A stretch of 13,702 nt of DNA from Planctomycetia bacterium (GTDB lineage: Bacteria; Planctomycetota; Planctomycetia; Pirellulales; UBA1268), in assembly GCA_009919445.1 (NCBI GenBank), contig RGBY01000044.1, forward strand, positions 1 through 13,702, written 5' to 3'. Shown here piece by piece: positions 1 to 6,615 of this stretch. Numbering within the stretch: position 1 is the stretch's first letter; every line of letters begins with the position of its first letter. The notes under the pieces were generated by a model. The model saw only the letters and a program-made list of their open reading frames with translations, searched no databases and was not told where the DNA came from. A program made the position numbers and the translations under genes.

Positions 1-725
1 GTTGAAAACCGGGAATGCACCATCGCCAGATGGGTCTTGTAGTCAGGATCCTGCAGGTCTTTGTAGAGCGGAATCACCTGCATCGACCGCAGCATGCCCT
101 TCCAGATAATCACCTTGGTGGAAAGGGAGCAGATGTAGAACATCAACTTTTGCTGCAGGTTGCTCTCCACCCGGATCTGATGGCTTGACCACTTACGGAT
201 CACAAACAGCTGCCGCTCAAAGGCTTCCTGATCAAGGCCGTCAGCCGCCGCAATGATCACCTGATCAAAATGGGGCATTGCCCGGCGTGCGGTTGGCCCG
301 ACGTCGGCCGCGTCGGGATCAACGGGCAACTCTCGCCAGCCAATACATTTCTGGCCCTGTTCCGTGATGATGCGGTCGACGATTGAACGGCACTCAGCCC
401 GCTCAGCGGGATCGGTGGGCATGAAAAAGACACCGGTGCCATACAGGCCACGGGCCGGCAACTCGGCAGATAGTTCCTCACGGGCAATTCGCTCAAGCAA
501 CTCATACGGCAGCGCCGTGAGCATGCCCGCTCCGTCGCCGGTGTTGTCCTCACATCCGCAGCCACCACGGTGCTCCATGTGCTGGAGCATCCGATCGGCA
601 TCGTCAACGATCTGCCGGGAGGCCTCACCCTTGATGTGGGCAATGAAGCCGACACCGCAGGAGTCATGCTCATTGGCAGGGTCGTAAAGGCCTCGTGGTC
701 CGGGAAGTCGGTTTGGTCGCGTCAT
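1..725 (-). CDS. gltB: Glutamate synthase large subunit, amino-terminal part (partial)
   Basis: This is the beginning of the large (alpha) chain of glutamate synthase, which moves the amide nitrogen of glutamine onto 2-oxoglutarate. About 241 codons are present and the rest lies beyond the left edge. The visible part is the class II glutamine amidotransferase (Ntn-hydrolase) domain. The motif YDPANEHDSCGVGFIAH places the catalytic Cys at residue 23, so 22 residues would be removed as a propeptide, as is usual in this family. HMEHRGGCGCEDNTGDGAG and the later KWSSHQIRVES stretch are also typical. I chose the ATG at 723-725 because it gives the normal short propeptide; the purine-rich AAGAAGAAG just upstream is a modest ribosome site. 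A LysR-type regulator lies upstream on the same strand after a 133-base gap. The family call is firm; whether the enzyme uses NADPH or ferredoxin cannot be judged from this part. Confidence 0.95.
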   Translation of the reverse strand, partial: MTRPNRLPGPRGLYDPANEHDSCGVGFIAHIKGEASRQIVDDADRMLQHMEHRGGCGCEDNTGDGAGMLTALPYELLERIAREELSAELPARGLYGTGVFFMPTDPAERAECRSIVDRIITEQGQKCIGWRELPVDPDAADVGPTARRAMPHFDQVIIAAADGLDQEAFERQLFVIRKWSSHQIRVESNLQQKLMFYICSLSTKVIIWKGMLRSMQVIPLYKDLQDPDYKTHLAMVHSRFS

Positions 726-746
726 GGCGTCTTCTTCTTAAGGGGT

Positions 747-757
747 GACTCAGAGTC
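747..757. promoter_or_regulatory. Short palindrome GACTC-A-GAGTC upstream of gltB
   Basis: A perfect 5-base inverted repeat around a central A lies 21 bases upstream of the gltB start codon, inside the 133-base gap behind the LysR gene. Its position would suit an operator or part of a promoter for gltB. It is short enough to arise by chance and no factor can be named from sequence. Confidence 0.2.
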
Positions 758-858
758 GTCTGTTTTGAGGAGTGTCTGGTGGCGTTTGTTGAAAAGTCAG
801 GGAAAGGGAAGGACCGACCGAAACAGTCGACCCGAACTGGCAGCCCAGCGATCGGGCC

Positions 859-1815
859 TCAGGCCGTGCCGACGACCGTTAACTCGGCCAGCCGGGGAGG
901 CCGCTGCTGAGGGCCAGCGACGAGGTCCGTGTCGGCGGCATGCCCCCGCAGCAGGTCGATGAACCGGCGCACGGTTGGTGACAATGGTTTGCCGCGACTA
1001 CGGATAATCCCCAGCGGGCGAGCCAGCGGCGTGCCCTCCAGCGGAAGACTGACCAGGCTGCCTGCCTCAACCTCACGAGCAACCGTGGGCTCAGGCAGGA
1101 GGGCCATGCCGGCATCAATTTCCACAGCCCGCTTGATCGTTTCGATGTTGTCAAACTCCATGACCACCGTCGGCTCAGCCCCCTGCGACTCAATGGCACG
1201 GTCGATTTCCTGGCGAATAACCAGATCGGGGTCGAAGCCGACCAGCCGCTGGCCGTGCAGATCAGCCAGAGAAACCGAGGCCCGGGCAGCAAATGGATGG
1301 TGGGGGCCACAGACAAGGGTGATCGGTTCTTCCCGCCAGGCTTCTGCCTCAACAGCCCGCGTGCTGCGGGGATAACTGATGATGCCAACATCGGCCTGGT
1401 CACTGCGAATCGCCTCACTGACCCGCTCTGGATGGAGGTATTCCAGTCGCACATTGGCCTTCGGATGCCGGGCCATGAACTCCTGGACGTAGGCGCTCAT
1501 GTGATGAAGCCCAACTGAATAGATGGCCGCCACCCGCACCCGGCCAGCCACATCGTCGTGAAGGGAGCGAACCTCATCTTCCAGGGCGTCATACCGGGCG
1601 ACGATCTTTCGGCAGCCGTCAAAGAAAACCCGACCTTCAACCGTTGGCACCAGCGGACGCTTCGACCGCTCAATCAACTGCACGCCCAGCCGGCTTTCCA
1701 GTTGGCTTACCACCTGGCTTGCCCCTGATTGAGAAATACCGTTTTCCTCAGCCGCGCGGGAAAAACTCCGCCGGGAAACGATATCGCAGAATATTTTCAG
1801 TGACTTCAGGTTCAT
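859..1815 (-). CDS. LysR-type transcriptional regulator
   Basis: This is a 318-residue DNA-binding regulator of normal length for the LysR family. Residues 1 to about 60 form the winged helix-turn-helix (MNLKSLKIFCDIV, then RRSFSRAAEENGISQSGASQ and LESRLGVQLIERSKR). Residues from about 90 to 295 form the co-inducer binding domain (GRVRVAAIYSVGLHH, ADVGIISYPRS, WREEPITLVCGPHHPFA). It is cytoplasmic and probably acts as a tetramer. It lies immediately upstream of gltB on the same strand, which recalls GltC, the LysR activator of gltAB in Bacillus; there, however, the regulator gene is divergent. Control of gltB is therefore inference, and the ligand is unknown. The ribosome site is weak (GGAAAA before ATG). 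The overlapping 80-codon ORF at 1748-1990 is a shadow of this gene's start. Confidence 0.92.
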   Translation of the reverse strand: MNLKSLKIFCDIVSRRSFSRAAEENGISQSGASQVVSQLESRLGVQLIERSKRPLVPTVEGRVFFDGCRKIVARYDALEDEVRSLHDDVAGRVRVAAIYSVGLHHMSAYVQEFMARHPKANVRLEYLHPERVSEAIRSDQADVGIISYPRSTRAVEAEAWREEPITLVCGPHHPFAARASVSLADLHGQRLVGFDPDLVIRQEIDRAIESQGAEPTVVMEFDNIETIKRAVEIDAGMALLPEPTVAREVEAGSLVSLPLEGTPLARPLGIIRSRGKPLSPTVRRFIDLLRGHAADTDLVAGPQQRPPRLAELTVVGTA

Positions 1816-1986
1816 TTTTTTCCAGCCGCTGCCGACCGGGACGGCCGGGCAGGCTTTCCTGTGGCTGTTCCGCCTTTTCCTCCTCTGGCAAGAACAACGC
1901 GACTGACGAGGCGAGCCTCGGCAAGCCGCTCAGACCAAGATCAGACCCAGAACTCATGCATGGGCCTCGCGAAAACCGAAGACCTC

Positions 1987-2027
1987 GCACTATCTGAATT
2001 CCAAATAGTGCCGCCTTGCACTATTTG
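1987..2027. promoter_or_regulatory. Operator-like triplet of GCACTATYTG words
   Basis: Three copies of one 10-base word lie within 41 bases. The copy at 1987-1996 reads GCACTATCTG on the plus strand, the copy at 2002-2011 is GCACTATTTG on the minus strand, and the copy at 2018-2027 is GCACTATTTG on the plus strand. Copies two and three form a perfect 10-base inverted repeat around CGCCTT (2012-2017). The first seven bases of copies one and two form a second inverted repeat with 11 bases between. Centres are 15 and 16 bases apart. The AT-rich words stand out from the surrounding GC-rich DNA. The element lies between the divergent LysR gene (start 1815) and the hypothetical gene at 2099, about 70 bases upstream of the latter. 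It looks like a binding site for a dimeric regulator. LysR autoregulation is one option, but the site is 170 bases from that gene's start. Confidence 0.6.
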
Positions 2028-2098
2028 AGAAACCAATGCAGCCTATCGGCTCCGCTGATTCCGTCAAGAACGTTCTCCACCGTACCGAGGAAATCGCT

Positions 2099-2680
2099 AT
2101 GAATTCCCTTAAATTCGCCCCTGCCGACCGCCTTCCCGCCGGACTGGCAAAGCTTCTTTCCAGCGAGCTGCCACCCCTCGGACCCGGCGAGCCAGAGGCG
2201 GCGTTTGCCACAGGTCTTGAGTCCGCCGACCCGGCGGTCTGGTGCGGATCCGGCAGTCCTGACTCACCGGCCGCTGCCTGCTGCGCCGCGGGCCTGTGGC
2301 TCTGGAACGGTTTTCTTGACCGCTCCCATGAGATCAGTCAGGAAATCGACACCGCCGAAGGCAGCTGGTGGCACGGCATCATGCATCGCCGAGAGCCCGA
2401 CCCCGGCAATGCGGCCTATTGGTTTCGCCGGGTTGGCCGCCATCCGCTGTTCGGTTCACTAGCTGACGCGATGCAGCAACTGGCCGCAGGACGTTCCCTG
2501 CCGGCCGCTGCCAGTTGGCTGGCAACAGTCGACCGCTGGGACCCGTTTCGCTTTATCGACTTCTGCGAAACAGCCCGATGCTCAGGGGATAGCAGCCTGC
2601 AGGCATTTGCCCAAGAGGCTGCCGCTGTCGAATGGTACGAACTGTTTCACCACTGTCAGCAGCAGGCTGCCGACAGCTAG
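2099..2680 (+). CDS. Conserved hypothetical protein with Trp-rich core
   Basis: This 193-residue protein has no function I can name. It has no signal peptide, long hydrophobic segment or known catalytic motif, so it is probably cytoplasmic. The middle is rich in Trp and His: WLWNGFLDRSHEISQ at about residues 77-91, then GSWWHGIMHRREPDPGNAAY and WFRRVGRHPLF. The HxxxxREPDxxNAxYWFRR arrangement looks conserved and could hold a ligand or metal, but that is a guess. I start at the ATG at 2099 because GAGGAAA sits 8 bases upstream. An in-frame ATG at 2036 would add 21 residues but has no ribosome site and lies directly beside the operator-like repeat. The codon bias matches the neighbours. It converges on efp with only 12 bases between stop codons. 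Confidence 0.75.
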   Translation: MNSLKFAPADRLPAGLAKLLSSELPPLGPGEPEAAFATGLESADPAVWCGSGSPDSPAAACCAAGLWLWNGFLDRSHEISQEIDTAEGSWWHGIMHRREPDPGNAAYWFRRVGRHPLFGSLADAMQQLAAGRSLPAAASWLATVDRWDPFRFIDFCETARCSGDSSLQAFAQEAAAVEWYELFHHCQQQAADS

Positions 2681-2694
2681 ACAGACAGCCTGCT
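2661..2694. terminator. Hairpin across the convergent stops of the 2099 gene and efp
   Basis: AGCAGGCTG at 2661-2669 and CAGCCTGCT at 2686-2694 form a perfect 9-base inverted repeat with a 16-base loop. The hairpin includes the TAG of the plus-strand gene in its loop and overlaps the stop of efp. Neither side carries a T-tract, so it is not a standard intrinsic terminator, but its position between convergent genes suggests it stops or protects both transcripts. Confidence 0.35.
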
Positions 2695-3262
2695 ACTCCT
2701 TGACCCGTTCCAGATACTCGGCATTACGAGTGTCGACCTTCACCAGTTCGCCCTGTTCAATGAAGGCTGGCACCATGATCTCAGCCCCGGTTTCGAGTTT
2801 GACCGGCTTGGTCAGATTCGTTGCCGTATTTCCGCGGACGGCTGGCTCGGCATACTCCACCTGCAGCACCATGTGCTGTGGCGGCTCCATCGAAATCGGA
2901 TTGCCGTTGTAAAGCAGCATCGAACAAATCGTGCCTTCCTTGAGCCACTTCCAGGCATCATCGACCTGCTCTGCTGACAACTCGTACTGCTCGTAGTTGT
3001 CATTGTCCATGAAGACGTACTGATCATTTTGCTTGTAGAGATACTGCGCATCGATGGTGCTGATGTCAGCGGCATCAAGGGAATCGCCACTTTTGTAGGT
3101 TCGATCGAGAACGGTATTTCTGAGCAGATTCCGGAGCTTGCACTTGTAGAGGGCCTGCCCCTTGCCGGGCTTCACGAAATTGCACTCAATCATGATGTAC
3201 GGATCACCATCAATCTGAACCTTCAGGCCCTTCCGGAACTCACTCGTGTTGTAAGCAGGCAT
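2693..3262 (-). CDS. efp: Translation elongation factor P
   Basis: EF-P is a tRNA-shaped protein that binds between the P and E sites and helps ribosomes stalled on consecutive prolines. At 189 residues it has the normal three-domain length. Domain I carries the conserved loop FVKPGKGQALYKCKLRN, with Lys34 at the tip, the residue that receives beta-lysine in bacteria using the EpmA/EpmB pathway. Domain II contains QYVFMDNDNYEQYEL, and domain III contains VEYAEPAVRGNTATN followed by VPAFIEQGELVKVDTRNAEYLERV. GAGGAA about 12 bases upstream is a plausible ribosome site. The gene is divergent from epmB across 178 bases, as in several other bacteria. Lys34 and the adjacent epmB together support beta-lysylation. 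No epmA lies in the window. Confidence 0.98.
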   Translation of the reverse strand: MPAYNTSEFRKGLKVQIDGDPYIMIECNFVKPGKGQALYKCKLRNLLRNTVLDRTYKSGDSLDAADISTIDAQYLYKQNDQYVFMDNDNYEQYELSAEQVDDAWKWLKEGTICSMLLYNGNPISMEPPQHMVLQVEYAEPAVRGNTATNLTKPVKLETGAEIMVPAFIEQGELVKVDTRNAEYLERVKE

Positions 3263-3440
3263 CGAATTCGTACTTTCCTCGAAAGACAGCGGCGGCAGCC
3301 TCGCGGCATGCCCTCACCCAGCACTGGGACGGAACAAGCCTCGCGACACCCCCGCAGCCTGTCAACGCTAGACCGTTCTGCCGCCTGCAGATCGCCCTGA
3401 CAAAATTGCGGCCAGATGCCGTTGCCGAGCGCTGCTGGCT

Positions 3441-4475
3441 ATGATCTCAGCGATGCAAACACCTCATCTCTCGCGACAAACTGGTAAGCCTGAGACCCGT
3501 CCACGCTGGAAGCGGGAACTGGCCGAGGCCATTCGTGACCCCGACGAACTCTGCCAGATACTTGGCCTCGACCCGGCTCTGGGACGGGCCGCAGTGGGGG
3601 CCAGTGGGGTATTTCCATTCCTGGTGCCCCGCGGCTTCGTGGCCCGCATGCAACCGGGCAACCCCACCGACCCGCTGTTACTGCAGGTTCTTCCCCAGCC
3701 AGACGAACTGCATGAGGTTCCTGGCTTTTCTGCCGATCCACTTGCCGAACACCATGCCCGTCGGGCGGGTGGCATGCTGCAGAAATACGCCGGCCGCTGC
3801 CTGCTGCTGCTGACTGGTGGCTGTGCGATCAACTGCCGCTACTGCTTTCGGCGAGAATTTCCGTATGCCGAAAGTGGAGCCACGCCAGCAAGTACGCCTG
3901 CTGCACTGGCCGCCGTGCAGGCTGACCCGACGCTCCGCGAGGTCATTCTCTCGGGTGGCGATCCGCTGTTGATTGATGATCCGCAGCTTGAGCACCTGCT
4001 CGACCATCTGGAGGCCATCCCCCATCTCCGGCGACTGCGAATCCACTCCCGTCTCCCTGTGGTCCTTCCCAGTCGCCTCACCAGCCGGCTTCTGGACAGG
4101 CTTTCGGGGTCGCGGCTGACCGTCAGTCTGGTGATCCACGCCAATCATCCCGCCGAACTTGACGAAACAGTCGCTCACGCGCTGCGGCAGGCAGCTGCTG
4201 CCATTCCCCTGCGATTGAACCAAGCTGTCTTGCTTCGCGGCATCAATGATTCGGCCGACACGCTTGCCGATCTCTCCGAACGGCTGCTCGACCTGGGCGT
4301 TTCCCCGTACTATCTGCACCTGCTCGATGCGGTGACGGGAACGTCTGCCTTTGCCGTGTCTGACCGGCGAGGACAGGAACTGATCACCGCCCTCCGGCAA
4401 CGACTCCCCGGCTATGCCGTCCCCCGCCTGGCCCGGGAACTGCCGGGAGAGCCGAGTAAACACTGGCTGGCCTAA
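3441..4475 (+). CDS. epmB: EF-P lysine 2,3-aminomutase (radical SAM)
   Basis: EpmB converts L-alpha-lysine to beta-lysine, which EpmA attaches to EF-P. The protein has 344 residues, as expected for EpmB and shorter than catabolic lysine 2,3-aminomutases. The radical SAM cluster motif CAINCRYC gives Cys128, Cys132 and Cys135 (CxxxCxxC). It is followed by FRREFPYAES, the SAM-binding GGDPL, and RLRIHSRLPVVLPSR. The probable PLP lysine is Lys340 in the terminal GEPSK. The amino-terminal text (DPDELCQILGL, FLVPRGFVARM, GNPTDPLLLQVLP) also matches EpmB rather than KamA. An alternative ATG lies at 3453; neither start has a strong ribosome site. It is divergent from efp and shares the 178-base intergenic region with it, so the two could be co-regulated. 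A radical SAM protein of unrelated function is unlikely given the efp context. Confidence 0.95.
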   Translation: MISAMQTPHLSRQTGKPETRPRWKRELAEAIRDPDELCQILGLDPALGRAAVGASGVFPFLVPRGFVARMQPGNPTDPLLLQVLPQPDELHEVPGFSADPLAEHHARRAGGMLQKYAGRCLLLLTGGCAINCRYCFRREFPYAESGATPASTPAALAAVQADPTLREVILSGGDPLLIDDPQLEHLLDHLEAIPHLRRLRIHSRLPVVLPSRLTSRLLDRLSGSRLTVSLVIHANHPAELDETVAHALRQAAAAIPLRLNQAVLLRGINDSADTLADLSERLLDLGVSPYYLHLLDAVTGTSAFAVSDRRGQELITALRQRLPGYAVPRLARELPGEPSKHWLA

Positions 4476-4508
4476 GGGTGGCTGCCTGCAGACCGACAAC
4501 GTGGCATA

Positions 4509-4542
4509 ATACAGGTGGTTCTTGGATACAGGTGGTTCTTGG
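4509..4542 (+). repeat. Perfect 17-base tandem duplication upstream of usp
   Basis: ATACAGGTGGTTCTTGG occurs twice head to tail with no mismatch (4509-4525 and 4526-4542). It begins within a CATAAT stretch (4505-4510) that could be a -10 promoter element, so the duplication would fall in the first transcribed bases of the universal-stress gene, 70 to 105 bases before its ATG. Identical copies suggest a recent slippage event or a variable-number repeat. Confidence 0.8.
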
Positions 4543-4613
4543 CAGCCGGGCGTTTGGTGCCCGACTACGCCGGCGGGATGAAAGCCTCGCCAGACTGAGT
4601 ATGCGGAGACGTT

Positions 4614-5513
4614 ATGAAGGTTCTGATCGGTGTTGATGGGTCCCCGTTGTCACTCGACGCGGTGCGGATGGTTGGGCAACTCATTGACCCCAGCCAGGAC
4701 GAGGTGGCGATCTACTTCTCGCCCTCGGAACTCGAACGCCGGTTGAGCAACCAGCCAGCCACCATTGCCCGCGGGGCGGCTGCGGCCCTCTTCGCCGAGG
4801 CCCGGGTGCTGCTGCCGACAGAGTTCACCAAGCCTCCGGAAATGATCACCAGTTCTGAACCGGCAGCGGCCGGCATTCTTGAGTCGGCCTCCGGCTGGCA
4901 TGCCGACCTGGTGGTTGTCGGTGCCCGTGGCCATGGTTCCGTCGAACGGCTGCTGTTGGGCAGCGTGTCGCGGGCTGTCCTGCATGGTGCGCATCTGCCC
5001 GTGCTGATTGTTCGGAATGCCCCGCCAGAAAATCGTGGCCTGCGGGCACTCGCCTGCCACCACCCCGATAGCGCCGCCGCGGTCACCACGACGCTGACTC
5101 AACTCCACTGGCCCGCCGAGTCCCAGGGGAGCGTGATTGGTGTCGCTGAGTCGATGCTCGCCGGTCCGCTGCCTGCCTGGCTCGAAAAGCGAGCCCGTGA
5201 CCCCGACACGGCAGCCATCGCCGAGGCCTGGCAGCAGGAACACGATGACGAAGTCCACGACCTGGAAAGCCAACTGCTAGCCTTTCAGGCTGGCCTGCCT
5301 CAGCGGTTTCAACAGCAACCACCAATCGTCATTGAAGGCAACCCTGGCGACCGCATTCTTGAACATGCTCGCAAGGATGAGACTGATCTCATCGTCATCG
5401 GTCGCACACCGACCGACACCTTCACTCGCTGGCTGCTGGGCAGCACCTCAGAAGCCGTTCTGGCTCACGCGCATGCCAGCGTGTTGGTCGTGCCAGTGGA
5501 AAAACAGGACTAG
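4614..5513 (+). CDS. Tandem universal stress protein (two UspA domains)
   Basis: The protein has 299 residues and holds two Usp domains in a row, a common planctomycete arrangement. Domain one (about 1-135) begins KVLIGVDGSPLSLDAVRM and has the full ATP-binding signature GARGHGSVERLLLGS from Gly103. Domain two (about 140-299) ends with IVIGRTPTDTFTRWLLGS from Gly263. There the second glycine of the GxxG part is replaced by proline, so only domain one has a complete nucleotide signature and domain two may bind ATP poorly. It is probably a soluble stress-response protein with no catalytic activity that can be assigned. GGAGA lies 4 bases before the ATG. It follows epmB by 138 bases and may have its own promoter next to the tandem duplication. 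Its stop overlaps by 4 bases the stop of the opposing DAHP synthase remnant. Confidence 0.9.
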   Translation: MKVLIGVDGSPLSLDAVRMVGQLIDPSQDEVAIYFSPSELERRLSNQPATIARGAAAALFAEARVLLPTEFTKPPEMITSSEPAAAGILESASGWHADLVVVGARGHGSVERLLLGSVSRAVLHGAHLPVLIVRNAPPENRGLRALACHHPDSAAAVTTTLTQLHWPAESQGSVIGVAESMLAGPLPAWLEKRARDPDTAAIAEAWQQEHDDEVHDLESQLLAFQAGLPQRFQQQPPIVIEGNPGDRILEHARKDETDLIVIGRTPTDTFTRWLLGSTSEAVLAHAHASVLVVPVEKQD

Positions 5514-6477
5514 CAGCCGCCAAGCTGGTGGTGCGCCTCACGCAGCAACGCCTCGGTTTCATCCCAATCGATGCAGGCATCGGTAATCGAGACACCGTAG
5601 GCAAGCTTGCCACGATCCTGATGGGGAGCCTGTTTGCCGGCATGGAGGTTACTTTCCAGCATCATGCCCACAATCGAATCATCTTGTCGAGGCGGCTGCG
5701 GGCATCCTCGAGCATCTCCGGTGAATAGTTTGCTCCATCTCGCCCCCCGCGCAGCATCAAGACGCCCCAGGGGTTGCCGGCCGTTGAGACCACACAGATG
5801 CCCCCATGGTTATCAATGCCAAGAAACGAATGAGGGGTTCGGGCTGCCTGCATGGCATCGACAGCCGCCTGCAGGGAACCATCGGTTGAATTTTTGAATC
5901 CGACTGGCATGGAAAGACCACTGGCCATCTGCCGATGAGTCGGCGACTCTGTGGTCCGCGCTCCGATTGCCCCCAGCGAAATGGTGTCGGCAATAAACTG
6001 CGGCGTGATCGGCTCAAGAAACTCTGTCGCCGTCGGCAGCCCCATCTCGGCAATCTCAAGAAGCAGCCCCCGGGCCAGACGCAGACCAGTTGCCACATCA
6101 AAGGAATCGTCGAGGTGGGGGTCGTTGATCAGCCCCTTCCAGCCCACGGTGGTGCGGGGCTTCTCGAAATAAACCCGCATGACCACCAGCAGCCGATCCT
6201 GCAGTTCGTGGGCGAGGCCAGCCAGCCGACGGGCATACTCGCGAGCCGCATCGAGATCGTGAATGGAACAGGGCCCCACCACAACCACCATCCGGCTGTC
6301 TTCGCCGGCCAGTACCTTTTCGACCTGCTGACGCCCTGAAACAACCGTCGCTGCCGCGGCATCACTAAGTGGGAGCGTCGAAACCAGCCGCGCTGGAGGC
6401 ACCAGTGGCTCCAGACGCTCGATTCGGACGTCAGCAGTGGCGGGGCGGGTTGCAGGAGAGTCGGCGTCGGTATTCAT
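5510..6477 (-). pseudogene. aroG: DAHP synthase (class I, AroF/G/H type) with internal deletion and frameshift
   Basis: This gene would join phosphoenolpyruvate and erythrose 4-phosphate at the entry to the shikimate pathway. From ATG 6477 the frame encodes normal DAHP synthase sequence: VVVVGPCSIHD (metal ligand Cys70), MRVYFEKPRTTVGWKGLIND, GARTTESPTHRQMASGLSMP, LRGGRDGANYSPEMLEDAR. It then hits TGA at 5662-5664 after 271 residues. The missing carboxy terminus resumes in another frame from 5680 to 5510 (SIVGMMLESNL, LAYGVSITDACIDWDE). Compared with E. coli AroG, about 37 residues between these parts are absent, including the SHAN motif whose His is a catalytic metal ligand. The gap is 1 base more than a multiple of three, roughly 112 bases. 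The remaining metal ligands, Glu and Asp, lie in the second frame. As written the product should be inactive. TTG at 6504 is a possible earlier start but less likely. Confidence 0.9.
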
Positions 6478-6615
6478 CTCTCCTACTCTACACCACGCCT
6501 GCAACCGCTAAAGCCCCCGTGCCATTTGACCGAGCGGGGACCGACTTGGTTCAATCGGGCCAGCAGGGTTTTGACTGCCGCATCCATCCTCCCCCTTTCT
6601 CAGGAATCGACCCGC

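Noticed and set aside
2036..2098. Earlier ATG for the hypothetical protein
   Set aside because: It has no ribosome site and sits 8 bases from the operator-like repeat; the ATG at 2099 has GAGGAAA at good spacing.
3678..4499. Long minus-strand frame opposite epmB (273 codons)
   Set aside because: It is a shadow of epmB in GC-rich DNA with no family resemblance; the plus-strand gene is certain.
5662..5700. Programmed frameshift in the DAHP synthase gene
   Set aside because: A ribosomal shift could join the frames but would not supply the roughly 37 missing residues, including the catalytic His, so deletion explains more.
6526..6615. Longer amino terminus for CTP synthase
   Set aside because: The family starts at MTKHIFVTGG, which matches GTG 6616 with a ribosome site; the extra residues resemble no homologue.
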